In this document: piece by piece, positions 1 to 10,465 of the stretch | Layout of the letters: every line of letters begins with the position of its first letter | Position numbering within the stretch: the first letter of the stretch is position 1 | Assembly (NCBI GenBank): GCA_000272025.2 | Contig: AKCV02000017.1 | Coordinates: 148,282 to 212,281, forward strand | Source: Imbroritus primus | Lineage (GTDB): Bacteria > Pseudomonadota > Gammaproteobacteria > Burkholderiales > Burkholderiaceae | Direction of reading: 5' to 3' | Length of the DNA: 64,000 nucleotides | Made by a program: the position numbers and the translations under genes | The notes under the pieces: model-generated | The model's database searches: none | Seen by the model: the letters and a program-made list of their open reading frames with translations, nothing else | Told to the model about the DNA's origin: nothing

Positions 1-264
1 ATCGGCCGACAGCTGCGCGCGCTTTTCGGCATCAGCGATACGCTGGGCGCCTTCGGTGCGGGCTTCGGTCAGTGCCTGTTCAGCACGTTTGTTGGCGCTT
101 TCCAGATCGGCCTTGCCCTTTTCGGCAGCAGCCAGACCATCAGCGATCTTTTTCGCGCGTTCGTCGAGCGCCTTCACCAGCGGCGGCCAGATGAACTTGG
201 CAACAACCCACCACAGGATGAAGAACACGACCATCTGCGCAAATAGCGTTGCGTTCAGATTCAT
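1..264 (-). CDS. atpF: ATP synthase F0 subunit b (partial, cut by window edge)
   Basis: N-terminal 88 codons of the F0 b subunit, the peripheral stalk that links the membrane sector to F1. The protein starts [10 protein letters not shown], followed by one hydrophobic helix (about residues 8-25, containing [11 protein letters not shown]) and then a charged, Ala/Glu/Lys-rich helix ([17 protein letters not shown]), which is the normal b-subunit architecture. A GAAAGGAA Shine-Dalgarno lies just upstream of the ATG. It is last in the minus-strand order atpI-atpB-atpE-atpF and is expected to continue into atpH and atpA outside the window. The C-terminal half is missing only because of the window boundary. 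Confidence 0.95.
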   Translation of the reverse strand, partial: MNLNATLFAQMVVFFILWWVVAKFIWPPLVKALDERAKKIADGLAAAEKGKADLESANKRAEQALTEARTEGAQRIADAEKRAQLSAD

Positions 265-359
265 GGTGTGTTCCTTTCGGTAATGTATGACAGATCAATG
301 CGCAAGGCGGCGAGGCATTTTGCCTGGCCGCCTGGACGCACCGGACAGACCGAAAAGAT

Positions 360-635
<276 letters not shown>

Positions 636-699
636 TTAATTTAAAAGACTAAGAACCAGAAAAACCAAAAATCAAACTTGCGAATTCAACGAAACCGGA

Positions 700-1828
<1,129 letters not shown>

Positions 1829-2335
1829 TCAGCGCAACACCAGGGCGATCCACAGCATTTTCAATGCCAGCAGGAAGGTCACCAGCATCGCCGGCCAATC
1901 CATCGAGCCATACAACATGCTCGCCGCGATCAGCATGCCCAGCGTGATGACGATCTTGAGCATCTCGCCCAGAATCAGCCCACCCACCGTCGGCCTGTGC
2001 TGCGTCAGCGCCAGCCGCAGCGCGAACACTGCATTCGGGATCACCACACAGGCACCACCGATCAGGGCCGACACCGCCGCGGCTTCCGCCGCGCCCCCGG
2101 TCATATGACGCACGGCATACCAGACCAGCATGGCCAGCACCGTCACGCCGAGCTGCAACGCAACGACACGGAACGGCGTCATGCGCGCCGGCCGCAGGGC
2201 CGTCTCGCCAAACAGGGCGACGGCTTCCTGATGCGTCAGGGGCGGACGTTCATCCTGCTCCGGATCATCGCTTCGCCGGACTGTATCCGGCTGCTTGCCG
2301 GAAGCGGCGTGAGCGTGGGCATCTGCTGGTTTCAT
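1829..2335 (-). CDS. atpI: ATP synthase assembly protein I (AtpI family)
   Basis: A small membrane protein of 168 residues that heads the ATP synthase operon; AtpI helps assemble the c-ring. The N-terminal 50 residues are hydrophilic. Four hydrophobic segments follow (VVALQLGVTVLAMLVWY, ALIGGACVVIPNAVFALRLA, LILGEMLKIVITLGMLIAAS, MLVTFLLALKMLWIALVL), the standard AtpI pattern. I used the ATG at 2335 (MKPADAHAHAAS); an in-frame GTG at 2356 would add seven residues, and no Shine-Dalgarno decides between them. It lies downstream of parB on the same strand. Confidence 0.88.
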   Translation of the reverse strand: MKPADAHAHAASGKQPDTVRRSDDPEQDERPPLTHQEAVALFGETALRPARMTPFRVVALQLGVTVLAMLVWYAVRHMTGGAAEAAAVSALIGGACVVIPNAVFALRLALTQHRPTVGGLILGEMLKIVITLGMLIAASMLYGSMDWPAMLVTFLLALKMLWIALVLR

Positions 2336-2454
2336 CGCCGGGCCACCAGGCCGCACCGGAATTGAAACCGCACGATTTTACGGGACAAGGGGTGGGGAGT
2401 CAATGTGGAACGGGGCGGGGGCTGGATCCCGCCCCCGGACCCCCGGCAGGCCGC

Positions 2455-3360
2455 TCAGGCACTGGCAGCATCCGCGCCGTCCAGCGGCGCGCGCAGGCGC
2501 AGCAGCACGCCATCCAGCTCGTCGTTGCCACTGAACTGCACGGTCAGCTGGCCTTTGCCCTTCACCCCGACCTTGATCTGCACATTGAGACCCAGGATAT
2601 CGGACAGTTCTTCTTCGAGCCGCGCGATATCGCGGCCGCCCTTGCCTGACTGGCGCACCGCCTTGAGATCGAACGGCTTGAGCGTGGATGCCACAAGCTT
2701 CTCGGTCTCGCGTACGGAGAGGCGCTTGTTGACGATCTGGTTGGCCAGTGTGATCTGGTTGGCGCCATCGACAGCCAGCAGTGCACGTGCATGGCCCATG
2801 TCGAGATCGCCGGCCATCAGCATGGTCTGCACCGGCGGGGCGAGGTTGAGCAGGCGCAACAGATTCGAGACCGCGCTGCGCGAGCGGCCGACGGACTCAG
2901 CCGCCTGCTCGTGCGTGAAATGGAACTCGCGGATCAGGCGGGCGATGCCCTGCGCCTCTTCCAGCGGGTTCAGGTCTTCGCGCTGGATGTTCTCGATCAG
3001 CGCCATGGCTGCGGCGGCTTCGTCCGCCACGTCCTTGATCAGCACCGGCACGGCCTGCAGGCCAGCCAGCCGCGCGGCGCGGAAGCGACGCTCACCGGCG
3101 ATGATCTCGAAGCGCTGATGCCCTTCCACCGGACGCACCAGGATCGGCTGCATCAGTCCCTGCGCGCGGATGCTGGCCGCCAGTTCCTGCAATGCGCCCT
3201 CATCCATGCGAGTGCGGGGCTGGTATTTGCCCGGCTGCATCTGGTCCAGCTGCAGCACGGTCGGCGCCCCCTCCTGCTTCACGGCCTCGACGATCTCGGC
3301 CGAACCGCCGAGCAGCGCCTCCAGTCCGCGTCCCAATCCTTTTTTCTTGGCTGCACTCAT
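2455..3360 (-). CDS. parB: Chromosome-partitioning protein ParB
   Basis: ParB, 301 residues, the CTP-dependent clamp that loads at parS and spreads to organise the origin region. The N-terminus MSAAKKKGLGRGLEALLGG is the ParA-interaction region. The ParB box IAGERRFRA is at residues 87-95. A helix-turn-helix lies at about 149-170 (THEQAAESVGRSRSAVSNLL), and a dimerisation region ends the protein. It follows parA with a 13-base gap on the same strand. Candidate parS sites lie 2-3.6 kb away, in and next to mnmG. Confidence 0.97.
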   Translation of the reverse strand: MSAAKKKGLGRGLEALLGGSAEIVEAVKQEGAPTVLQLDQMQPGKYQPRTRMDEGALQELAASIRAQGLMQPILVRPVEGHQRFEIIAGERRFRAARLAGLQAVPVLIKDVADEAAAAMALIENIQREDLNPLEEAQGIARLIREFHFTHEQAAESVGRSRSAVSNLLRLLNLAPPVQTMLMAGDLDMGHARALLAVDGANQITLANQIVNKRLSVRETEKLVASTLKPFDLKAVRQSGKGGRDIARLEEELSDILGLNVQIKVGVKGKGQLTVQFSGNDELDGVLLRLRAPLDGADAASA

Positions 3361-3373
3361 TTCTTCACCTGCT

Positions 3374-4147
3374 TCAATTCATATTCTGGACACGCGCGAT
3401 CAGCTCGGCGCCGAAGGCGAGATACGCCTTGGCACCCTTGGATGCGCCATCGAAAGCCAATCCCGGCATGCCATAGGACGGCGCTTCGGCGAGCCGCACA
3501 TTACGCGGGATCACCGTCTGGAACACCTTGTCGCCAAAATGCGCCTCGAGCTGTGCGGACACCTGCTGCTGCAGTGTCACGCGCGGATCGAACATGACGC
3601 GCAGCAGGCCGATGACCTTGAGCTCGCGGTTCAGGTTGGCATGCACCTGTTTGATGGTGTTGACCAGGTCAGAGAGCCCCTCCAGCGCAAAGTACTCACA
3701 CTGCATCGGCACGATCACGCCATGGGCGGCACACAAGCCGTTCAGCGTCAGCAGCGACAGCGACGGCGGGCAGTCGATCAGCACCAGATCGTAGCTGTCA
3801 CGCACCTCGGCGAGCGCCTCCCGGAGGCGCATCTCGCGCCGCTCGAGGTCGACCAGCTCGACTTCCGCGCCCGCCAGCTCGCGGTTGGCCGGCAGGACAT
3901 CGTACTTGCCGGATTCGGAGTGCTGACGGGCCTCGGGAATCGTTGCGAGGCCAACCAGCACCTGATACACGCTGCGCTCGAGGTGCTGCTTGTCGATGCC
4001 GGAGCCCATCGAGGCATTGCCCTGGGGATCCAGATCAACCAGCAGCACGCGCTGCCCCTGCGCCGCGAGGCTGGCTGCGAGGTTCACCGTGGTGGTGGTT
4101 TTGCCGACGCCGCCCTTCTGGTTTGCCACTACGAAAATCTTGGTCAT
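3374..4147 (-). CDS. parA: Chromosome-partitioning ATPase ParA (Soj)
   Basis: A ParA/MinD-type ATPase of 257 residues that binds DNA non-specifically when ATP-bound and is pulled by ParB-parS complexes. The deviant Walker A is KGGVGKTTTT at residues 11-20. Walker A' (VLLVDLDPQGN) and Walker B (LVLIDCPPSL) are visible. The start was placed at MTKIFVV because GGGATGAT precedes it; an upstream in-frame ATG at 4198 would add a 17-residue extension foreign to the family. It lies between rsmG and parB on the same strand. Confidence 0.97.
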   Translation of the reverse strand: MTKIFVVANQKGGVGKTTTTVNLAASLAAQGQRVLLVDLDPQGNASMGSGIDKQHLERSVYQVLVGLATIPEARQHSESGKYDVLPANRELAGAEVELVDLERREMRLREALAEVRDSYDLVLIDCPPSLSLLTLNGLCAAHGVIVPMQCEYFALEGLSDLVNTIKQVHANLNRELKVIGLLRVMFDPRVTLQQQVSAQLEAHFGDKVFQTVIPRNVRLAEAPSYGMPGLAFDGASKGAKAYLAFGAELIARVQNMN

Positions 4148-4231
4148 ATCATCCCGATTTGTTCGACAAACGAACAGGCGCACAAGCCCCTGCCCCATCC
4201 CGGTCCGCGGCCGCAGCCGCCCACCGCCATT

Positions 4232-4894
4232 TCAACCTGCCCGGCCGATCACAATCAGGTGCCGTTCGGCATCCAGCTCCGGGACTTCCAGTCGCTCGAT
4301 CGCCGTCACCACCCAGCCGGCCGGCAGCGCAGCTGCTTCGGCGCCAGGGTGCACGCCTTTCATCGCGACAAAATGTCCGCCTGGCGCAAGCAGATGACCA
4401 GCCCAGCTCACGAAATCGGTTAGATCGGCGAAGGCTCGCGAGGTGATCACCCCAAAGCCCTGCGCATCCTGCAATTGCTCGACCCGACCCCAGTGCACAT
4501 GGACGTTGCGCAGCGCGAGCTCAGCCTTGCATTGCGTCAGGAAGGCCGTCTTTTTCTGCACGATGTCGACCATCGTGACGTCGAGCGCGGGAGCGGCGAT
4601 GGCCAACGGTATGCCTGGCAGCCCGCCGCCCGAGCCTACATCCAGCACGCGTGGCGGGGTGTCGGCAAGCGTTGCCCAGCGCACCAGATGCGGGACTGCG
4701 GCCAGCGAGTCAAGCAGATGGTGCGTCAGCATATCGTCGGCCTTGCGGATCGCCGTCAGGTTGTAGACACGATTCCACTTGGCCAACAATGCCTGGTAGG
4801 CGAGCAGGCTGGCGAGCTGCGAGTCATCGAGGGACAGGCCGAGTGCTGCGGCGCCCGCCTGCAGGCGCTCTGTCGGTTCAAGAATGGCTGGCAT
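4232..4894 (-). CDS. rsmG: 16S rRNA (guanine-527-N7)-methyltransferase RsmG (GidB)
   Basis: A SAM-dependent methyltransferase of 220 residues that makes m7G527 in 16S rRNA; loss confers low-level streptomycin resistance in other species. The SAM motif I is [16 protein letters not shown]. The YNLTAIR segment and the HLLDSLA segment that precedes motif I are typical of the family. Its ATG directly abuts the mnmG stop codon, so the two are almost certainly translated from one transcript. Confidence 0.96.
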   Translation of the reverse strand: MPAILEPTERLQAGAAALGLSLDDSQLASLLAYQALLAKWNRVYNLTAIRKADDMLTHHLLDSLAAVPHLVRWATLADTPPRVLDVGSGGGLPGIPLAIAAPALDVTMVDIVQKKTAFLTQCKAELALRNVHVHWGRVEQLQDAQGFGVITSRAFADLTDFVSWAGHLLAPGGHFVAMKGVHPGAEAAALPAGWVVTAIERLEVPELDAERHLIVIGRAG

Positions 4895-6829
4895 TCAGGC
4901 CGCTTCCTGGCCGGTGCCGCGACGACGCCCCGCCCCTTTCTTGAGATGGACCAGCAAGAGCGAAATCGCTGCCGGCGTCACCCCCGACAGGCGCGAAGCC
5001 TGGCCCAACGTTTCTGGCCGATGCTGCATCAGGCGCTGGCGCACTTCGAATGACAGGCCGCGCACGGCTTCGTAGTCGAATGCCTCGGGCAACCGCAAGT
5101 TCTCATTGGCCTCCAGACGCTCGACCTCGGCTGCCTGGCGATCGATATAGCCCTGGTATTTCACGCCGATCTCGACCTGCTCCAAGATCTGGCCGAGACC
5201 CGCAGCATCGTCGGCGAGCGGCGTCGGCGAGGCAAAGCGCCCGGCCTGTACCGCCACGAGATCTGCATAGTGCACATTGGGCCGACGCAGCAGGTCGGCG
5301 AGGGTATATTCATGCTCGATAGCCTTCCCCAGCAACGGGATGGCGATCTCGGCAGGGAAGCTGGCAGGATTAATCCAGGTCGACTTCAGGCGTTCTGTTT
5401 CACGTGAAACAGCGTCGCGTTTGCGATTGAACGCATCCCAACGGACATCGTCGACCACACCCAGTGCGCGGCCGATCTCTGTCAGGCGCATGTCGGCATT
5501 GTCTTCCCGCAGGCTCAGGCGGAATTCCGCGCGGCTGGTGAACATGCGATACGGCTCGGTCACGCCGCGCGTCATCAAATCATCGACCAGCACACCAAGG
5601 TAGGCCTGATCGCGGCGCGGCGACCAGGGCTCCAGACCCCTGGCTCGCCGTCCGGCGTTGATGCCGGCGAGCAACCCTTGGGCAGCGGCTTCTTCATAGC
5701 CAGTGGTACCGTTGATCTGGCCGGCAAAGTACAGCCCGCTCAGCGCACGGGTCTCGAGCGTGCTCTTAAGTGCACGCGGATCGAAGTAATCGTATTCGAT
5801 AGCATAGCCGGGCCGCAGGATATGGGCCTGCTCCAGCCCCCGCATGGAGTGGATCAGTTCCAGCTGCACATCGAACGGCAGACTCGTGGACACGCCATTC
5901 GGATAGAACTCATGGGTATCCAGGCCTTCCGGCTCCAGGAAGATCTGGTGGCTATCCTTGGCGGCGAAGCGGTGGATCTTGTCTTCGATGCTGGGGCAAT
6001 AACGCGGCCCCACCCCGTCGATCACACCGGTGTACATCGGCGAACGGTCCAGCCCGGCGCGAATGATGTCGTGCGTCCGGGAATTGGTATGCGTCACCCA
6101 GCACGGCACCTGGCGCGGGTGCTGATCGGCACGCCCCAGAAAGGAGAACACCGGTACCGGATCGAGGTCGCCAGGCTGCTCTTCCAGCATGGAAAAATCA
6201 ATGGTGCGGCCGTCGATGCGCGGCGGCGTCCCGGTCTTGAGCCGGCCTTGCGGCAGCTTCAGCTCCTTGAGCCGCGCCGACAGCGTCAGTGCAGCCGGAT
6301 CCCCGGCGCGCCCACCCACATAGTTGTTCAGGCCAACGTGGATCTTGCCATCCAGGAAGGTGCCCGCCGTGAGCACCACTGCGGCAGCCCGGAAACGGAT
6401 GCCCACCTGGGTGATGGCCCCGACCACGCGATCACCCTCGACCATCAGGTCATCGACCGCCTGCTGGAAGAGGTACAGATTGGGCTGGTTTTCCAGCCGA
6501 TGGCGGATCGCCGCGCGATACAGGACGCGGTCGGCCTGCGCCCGGGTGGCCCGGACGGCCGGACCCTTGCTGGAATTGAGGATCCGGAACTGGATACCCG
6601 CCTCATCCGTCGCCGCGGCCATGGCACCGCCCATGGCGTCGACTTCCTTGACCAGATGCCCCTTCCCGATCCCGCCGATGGACGGATTGCAGCTCATCTG
6701 CCCCAAGGTCTCGATATTGTGGGTCAGCAGGAGAGTCTGGCACCCCATGCGGGCGGCCGCAAGCGCGGCCTCTGTCCCCGCATGGCCACCGCCGACCACA
6801 ATCACGTCGAATTCTTTCGGATAAAGCAT
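4895..6829 (-). CDS. mnmG: tRNA 5-carboxymethylaminomethyl uridine modification enzyme MnmG (GidA)
   Basis: An FAD-dependent enzyme of 644 residues that works with MnmE to modify the wobble uridine of certain tRNAs. The FAD fold is [16 protein letters not shown] at residues 9-24. The family signature [16 protein letters not shown] and the tRNA-binding C-terminal helical domain are present. The start at MLYPKEF is supported by GGGGGAGG seven bases upstream; an upstream in-frame ATG at 6862 is rejected. Codons for VSRET in the C-terminal half contain a perfect 16-bp parS sequence (5396-5411). Confidence 0.97.
   Translation of the reverse strand: MLYPKEFDVIVVGGGHAGTEAALAAARMGCQTLLLTHNIETLGQMSCNPSIGGIGKGHLVKEVDAMGGAMAAATDEAGIQFRILNSSKGPAVRATRAQADRVLYRAAIRHRLENQPNLYLFQQAVDDLMVEGDRVVGAITQVGIRFRAAAVVLTAGTFLDGKIHVGLNNYVGGRAGDPAALTLSARLKELKLPQGRLKTGTPPRIDGRTIDFSMLEEQPGDLDPVPVFSFLGRADQHPRQVPCWVTHTNSRTHDIIRAGLDRSPMYTGVIDGVGPRYCPSIEDKIHRFAAKDSHQIFLEPEGLDTHEFYPNGVSTSLPFDVQLELIHSMRGLEQAHILRPGYAIEYDYFDPRALKSTLETRALSGLYFAGQINGTTGYEEAAAQGLLAGINAGRRARGLEPWSPRRDQAYLGVLVDDLMTRGVTEPYRMFTSRAEFRLSLREDNADMRLTEIGRALGVVDDVRWDAFNRKRDAVSRETERLKSTWINPASFPAEIAIPLLGKAIEHEYTLADLLRRPNVHYADLVAVQAGRFASPTPLADDAAGLGQILEQVEIGVKYQGYIDRQAAEVERLEANENLRLPEAFDYEAVRGLSFEVRQRLMQHRPETLGQASRLSGVTPAAISLLLVHLKKGAGRRRGTGQEAA
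5396..5411. promoter_or_regulatory. parS: parS site inside mnmG
   Basis: TGTTTCACGTGAAACA is a perfect match to the canonical bacterial parS palindrome, to which ParB binds and clamps. It lies within the mnmG coding sequence, where it is read as Val-Ser-Arg-Glu-Thr. The cognate parB is about 2 kb away. Function is inferred from exact identity with the known consensus and from proximity to parAB. Confidence 0.88.
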
Positions 6830-6899
6830 AGGACCTCCCCCTTGGAGGCACATTGGCAACAAGAGGGGGAATTATACCGACAATCGAATTCGCGCCTGC

Positions 6900-6915
6900 T
6901 GTTTCACGTGAAACA
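6900..6915. promoter_or_regulatory. parS: parS site upstream of mnmG
   Basis: A second perfect TGTTTCACGTGAAACA palindrome, in the intergenic region about 70 bases upstream of the mnmG start. With the copies at 5396 and 6937 it forms a cluster of three parS-like sites within 1.6 kb, next to parAB. This is the expected arrangement of a primary centromere close to a chromosome origin. Confidence 0.9.
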
Positions 6916-6936
6916 TGGCGTTTCTACGCGAGGAAT

Positions 6937-6952
6937 TGTTCCACGTGAAACA
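6937..6952. promoter_or_regulatory. parS: Near-consensus parS site
   Basis: TGTTCCACGTGAAACA differs from the consensus parS at one position (C for T at base 5). It lies 37 bases (start to start) from the perfect site at 6900, between mnmG and the downstream permease gene. Single-mismatch sites are often still bound by ParB, but binding here is an inference. Confidence 0.75.
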
Positions 6953-6974
6953 GTACCCTCGCCGCTTGCGGTTC

Positions 6975-7736
6975 TTATCCTCGCAGGAAAGCGTCGTAGG
7001 CCGTCTTGAGGATCAGCGCCAGCACCACGAAAATGAACACCTTTCGCACGAACCCGCTGCCGTGCTTGAGTGCCAGCCGGCTGCCCACCTGACTGCCCGC
7101 GACATTGCCCACCGCCATGATCAGACCGAGCTGCCACCAGATATGCCCTTTCGCGGCCAGCAGCAGCAGCGCCGCCAGGTTGGTGGCCAGGTTGACGAAC
7201 TTGGTCGACACCGAAGCATGCAAAAAGTCATAACCGAAGATCCGCACAAAGGCGATCATCAGGAAACTGCCCGTGCCCGGCCCAAAGATACCGTCGTAGA
7301 AACCAATCACGATGCCCACGCCAATCGCCGCCCAGCGCTCTGCCCGTCCGCTCAGCGAGGGTGCATGCTCGGTCCCCAGGTTTTTCTTGGCCACGGTGTA
7401 GCCCAACAACAGCAGCAGGACAAACGGCAGCGCCTTGCGCAGAGGGTCGGCCGGGATCAGGGTCAGCGCATAGGCGCCCAGCATGGAAAACAGGAAGGCA
7501 GCGACAATCGCGGGGCCGGTGGCGCCCCAGTACACGCGTACGCGTCGGCCATAGCGCCAGGCAGCGGCTGCGGTGCCCGACATGGCAGCCACCTTGTTGG
7601 TGCCGATCAGGGTCGCGGGGGAGAGATTGGGATAGGCCGAAAACAGCGCGGGGATCTGCACCAGACCACCGCCGCCGGCGACAGCGTCGATCAGGCCGGC
7701 AAGGAATGCGGCCGCCGCAAGAAATGCGAGTTCCAT
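6975..7736 (-). CDS. TauE/SafE (TSUP) family permease
   Basis: A 253-residue membrane protein of the sulfite exporter TauE/SafE family (older DUF81). It starts MELAFLAAAAFLAGLIDAVAGGGGLVQIPAL; the GxxDAVAGGGG motif in helix 1 and the second-half repeat GFYDGIFGPGTGSF are hallmarks of the family's internal duplication. About seven or eight hydrophobic segments are visible. Members export sulfite or organosulfonates, or have unknown substrates; no neighbour identifies the substrate here. A longer in-frame open reading frame extends upstream, but its N-terminal part does not resemble the family. Confidence 0.88.
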   Translation of the reverse strand: MELAFLAAAAFLAGLIDAVAGGGGLVQIPALFSAYPNLSPATLIGTNKVAAMSGTAAAAWRYGRRVRVYWGATGPAIVAAFLFSMLGAYALTLIPADPLRKALPFVLLLLLGYTVAKKNLGTEHAPSLSGRAERWAAIGVGIVIGFYDGIFGPGTGSFLMIAFVRIFGYDFLHASVSTKFVNLATNLAALLLLAAKGHIWWQLGLIMAVGNVAGSQVGSRLALKHGSGFVRKVFIFVVLALILKTAYDAFLRG

Positions 7737-7788
7737 AAGGGACGATACGGGAGAAACAGGGAAAGGACGAAAAGCAGGAAAACAGCGG

Positions 7789-8256
7789 TCACGCCAATTG
7801 TTTGCCAGTTGCAGCGGCATGGTGGCGCCACATTCCGGGGCCGGAGACAAAGCCGGCGCCGGCAGCAAGCGCAGGGGCCACGACGCCATCCTCCAGCAAC
7901 AGGTGCAGTATGCCATGCGCCGCCGCATAACCGATGGCGGCGCCGAGCAACATTGCGATGTGTGGGTCGTGCCCCACACTGTCAGTCACCAGAGCGCACC
8001 TGCCGCCTTCCCGCAGGCTCAGAAAAAAGGACAACGCCAGCGCCGCCACGGGTTGCCCACCCTCGCGGATCAGCAGGCAGCAACCACGCTCGGGGTGGCG
8101 CACCAGCTGCTCAAGCGCCCCGCTCGTACGGAACGCCGGCTGGATGGCAACGTTCGGTTGTTGTAACCACAGCGCTGCCAGTCCGGGGAGGTCGTCAATG
8201 CCCGCAAGCGAAACGGCGGGCCAGGAAGAAGGGGGGGAAGGGTCGGTCGCAAGCAT
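7789..8256 (-). CDS. GNAT-like N-acetyltransferase (putative)
   Basis: A 155-residue protein with the look of a GNAT acetyltransferase: a strand-rich stretch (GCCLLIREGGQPVAALALSF) followed by CALVTDSVGHDPHIAMLLG, which resembles the acetyl-CoA-binding beta4-alpha3 region, and a C-terminal helix. The match is by overall pattern, so the activity is not certain. I chose the ATG at 8256. The longer frame would start inside the upstream intrinsic terminator (8291-8332), which makes it implausible. It lies upstream of the TauE-like permease on the same strand. Confidence 0.55.
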   Translation of the reverse strand: MLATDPSPPSSWPAVSLAGIDDLPGLAALWLQQPNVAIQPAFRTSGALEQLVRHPERGCCLLIREGGQPVAALALSFFLSLREGGRCALVTDSVGHDPHIAMLLGAAIGYAAAHGILHLLLEDGVVAPALAAGAGFVSGPGMWRHHAAATGKQLA

Positions 8257-8290
8257 CTCTGCATCCGTAAGGCGGCCAGCACGCCGGCAC

Positions 8291-8332
8291 AAATCAATAA
8301 AAAAAGCGTTGTCAGGAAACCCTGACAACGCT
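8291..8332 (-). terminator. Intrinsic terminator downstream of the GMC oxidoreductase gene
   Basis: A perfect 12-bp stem, AGCGTTGTCAGG / CCTGACAACGCT, with a 4-base loop (8305-8332). Read on the minus strand it is followed at once by TTTTTTATTGATTTG. This is a textbook rho-independent terminator for minus-strand transcripts arriving from the GMC oxidoreductase gene, whose stop is at 8542. It also separates that gene from the acetyltransferase-like gene. Confidence 0.88.
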
Positions 8333-8541
8333 CTCTGTCTCCATGCCGATACCGCCGTGCGGTCCGTGCTTTTTTGATCTGTCTCCTCGCCTCCGCCTGA
8401 TATCCTGCGGCAACCGATGGCCGAAATTTACAGGGGCCGGCGACGTAGGACAACCTAGAACAAACCCTAGTAGCCACAATCGTTTGCGTTTCCCCTGTAT
8501 TCCGGCAGAAAAAACTGTGGTATTGCAGCGATCTCCCGCCA

Positions 8542-10167
8542 TCATGCGCCGTCCGCACGCCGGCGCTGGCGGTCCTCGATGATCATCTCGCTGGCCTTCT
8601 CGGCAATCATGATGGTCGGCGAATTGGTATTGCCCGAAGGGATCATCGGCATCACGGATGCGTCCGCGATCCGCAAACCGGGAATGCCACGCACGCGCAG
8701 ACGGCTGTCCACCACCGCGCCAGGGTCCTCGGCAGGTCCCATGCGGCAGGTTCCCACCGCATGGAAAATCGTCGTACCGATTTCCGCGGCGGCCTGCGCC
8801 AGCGCTTCATCGGTCTGCATATTCGCACCAGGCAGCCACTCCTCCGGCCGGTACTTCGCCAGTGGCTCCGCTTCGACAATGCGCCGTGTCAGCCGCAGGG
8901 CATCGACTGCGATGCGGCGGTCTTCCTCGGTATCCAGGTAATTCGGGGCAATGCACGGCGCGCTGTGCGAATCCGGGCTGGTGATGTGGACCGTGCCGCG
9001 CGATGTGGGGCGGAGGTTGCAGACGCTCGCCGTGATGGCATCGAAGGTATGCAGCGGATCGCCAAAGGCATCGAGGGACAGCGGCTGCACGTGGTATTCC
9101 AGGTTGGGCCGCACCTGCGCGCCGTCGGAGCGCGCAAACAGCCCCAGCTGGGAGGGTGCCATGCTCATCGGCCCGCTCTGGTTGAAGGCATACTGGAGAC
9201 CAATCCGCAGCTTGCCCAGCCAGCTCGCCGAAGCCGTATTGAGCGTGCGCGCGTCACGCACCTTGATCACGCTGCGCAGCTGCAGGTGATCCTGCAGGTT
9301 CTCGCCCACCCCGGGCAGGTCGTGCTGGATCGCAATCCCCAAGGCGCTCAGCCGGCGGGCATCGCCGATACCCGAGAGCTCGAGCAGTAGCGGCGTATTG
9401 ATCGCACCAGCGGCCAGGATCACCTCTTCATCGGCCAACGCACTGTAGGCCCCGCCGCCACCAGAGTAGTCCACGCCCGTGCAGCGCCCCTCCTCGAAAC
9501 GCAGGCGCTCGACGTGCGCACCGGTGATGAGCGTCAGGTTGGGCCGTTCCGATGCCTTGCGCAGGAAGGCCTTGGACGTGTTCCAGCGCAGGCCCTTGCG
9601 CTGGTTGACCTCGAAATACCCGACGCCGAAGTTGTCGCCACGATTGAAGTCGTCGGTACGGGGAATGCCCGCCGCCTCGGCAGCCGCCATGAAAGCTTCG
9701 AGAATGTCCCAGCGCAGCCGCTGGGCCTCCACGCGCCACTCGCCGCCGGCACCGTGGAAGTCGCTCGCGCCGAGGTGATGGTCCTCGCTGCGGCAGAACA
9801 GCGGCAGGACCGCATCCCAGCGCCAGCTGTCGTCCCCGGTCAAGGCCGCCCACCCGTCGTAATCCTCGCGCTGGCCGCGCATATAGATCATGCCGTTGAT
9901 CGAGGAGGAGCCACCCAGCACGCGCCCGCGCGGATAGCGCAACGACCGGCCGTTCAGGCCGGGTTCTTCGCGCGTGCGGTACATCCAGTCGGTACGTGGA
10001 TTGCCGATGCAATAGAGATAGCCAACGGGGATATGGATCCAGTGATAGTCATCCTTGCCGCCCGCTTCCAGCAGCAGGACGTTAACATCCGGATCGCGCG
10101 TCAGGCGATTGGCCAGCACGCAGCCGGCGGAGCCCGCCCCGACGATGATGTAGTCGTATCGATCCAT
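8542..10167 (-). CDS. GMC-family FAD oxidoreductase (choline/alcohol dehydrogenase type)
   Basis: A glucose-methanol-choline family flavoprotein of 541 residues. The N-terminal FAD fold is DYIIVGAGSAGCVLANRL. The GMC signature 1 (RGRVLGGSSSINGMIYMRGQ) and the C-terminal block HAVGTCRMGP..ADASVMPMIPSGNTNSPT, with the active-site His and Asn, are all present. The family oxidises alcohols such as choline or long-chain and polyether alcohols; no betaine genes flank it, so choline is only one possibility. The start is set at MDRYDYII. The gene ends in a strong terminator at 8291-8332. Confidence 0.88.
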   Translation of the reverse strand: MDRYDYIIVGAGSAGCVLANRLTRDPDVNVLLLEAGGKDDYHWIHIPVGYLYCIGNPRTDWMYRTREEPGLNGRSLRYPRGRVLGGSSSINGMIYMRGQREDYDGWAALTGDDSWRWDAVLPLFCRSEDHHLGASDFHGAGGEWRVEAQRLRWDILEAFMAAAEAAGIPRTDDFNRGDNFGVGYFEVNQRKGLRWNTSKAFLRKASERPNLTLITGAHVERLRFEEGRCTGVDYSGGGGAYSALADEEVILAAGAINTPLLLELSGIGDARRLSALGIAIQHDLPGVGENLQDHLQLRSVIKVRDARTLNTASASWLGKLRIGLQYAFNQSGPMSMAPSQLGLFARSDGAQVRPNLEYHVQPLSLDAFGDPLHTFDAITASVCNLRPTSRGTVHITSPDSHSAPCIAPNYLDTEEDRRIAVDALRLTRRIVEAEPLAKYRPEEWLPGANMQTDEALAQAAAEIGTTIFHAVGTCRMGPAEDPGAVVDSRLRVRGIPGLRIADASVMPMIPSGNTNSPTIMIAEKASEMIIEDRQRRRADGA

Positions 10168-10465
10168 TACACGCCGTCCGCACCGGCGAAAGCGTGGTGC
10201 GCAGCGTGCGCGGCGTGTGAACAGGGGGATGGGGGCAAGGCGGGCAGCAGGTCGGGCAGCAGCATCACAAGGGTCTCCTGGTGGGTCGCGCGCGTCGCCA
10301 TGTCCCGGGCCGGCGAAGCAACCGGGCCGTGAACCGCAGGTGCACCCAGGATGGAAAACTGGGCGGTCATGCGCGCGGTCCGTCGTCAGCCACAATATAA
10401 AGCATGTAGGGCAGCGCGCCGACATCCGTTACGACCGGAAACCAACCGCGTGCGAGCGCACGCCC
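10168..10465. other. Intergenic region between GMC oxidoreductase and cueR
   Basis: About 300 bases without a convincing gene. A 67-codon minus-strand frame (10370-10167) ends in a TAATG overlap with the GMC start but has no recognisable features. A GCGTGCG/CGCACGC stem at 10448-10463 sits just after the cueR stop, without a T-run. A TATATT (minus strand, around 10397-10402) could be a -10 element for the GMC gene. Nothing else stands out. Confidence 0.4.

Noticed and set aside
2405..2450. GC-rich inverted repeat CGGGGGC/GCCCCCG between parB and atpI as a terminator
   Set aside because: No T-run follows on the minus strand, so it does not meet the criteria for an intrinsic terminator, and the genes may be co-transcribed.
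8257..8328. TTG-initiated N-terminal extension of the acetyltransferase-like gene
   Set aside because: The extension would begin within the stem of a strong intrinsic terminator; the ATG at 8256 is more plausible.
10167..10370. A 67-codon minus-strand frame overlapping the GMC oxidoreductase start
   Set aside because: It has no convincing Shine-Dalgarno, no recognisable motif and a composition typical of random GC-rich sequence. It could be a leader peptide, but nothing supports that.
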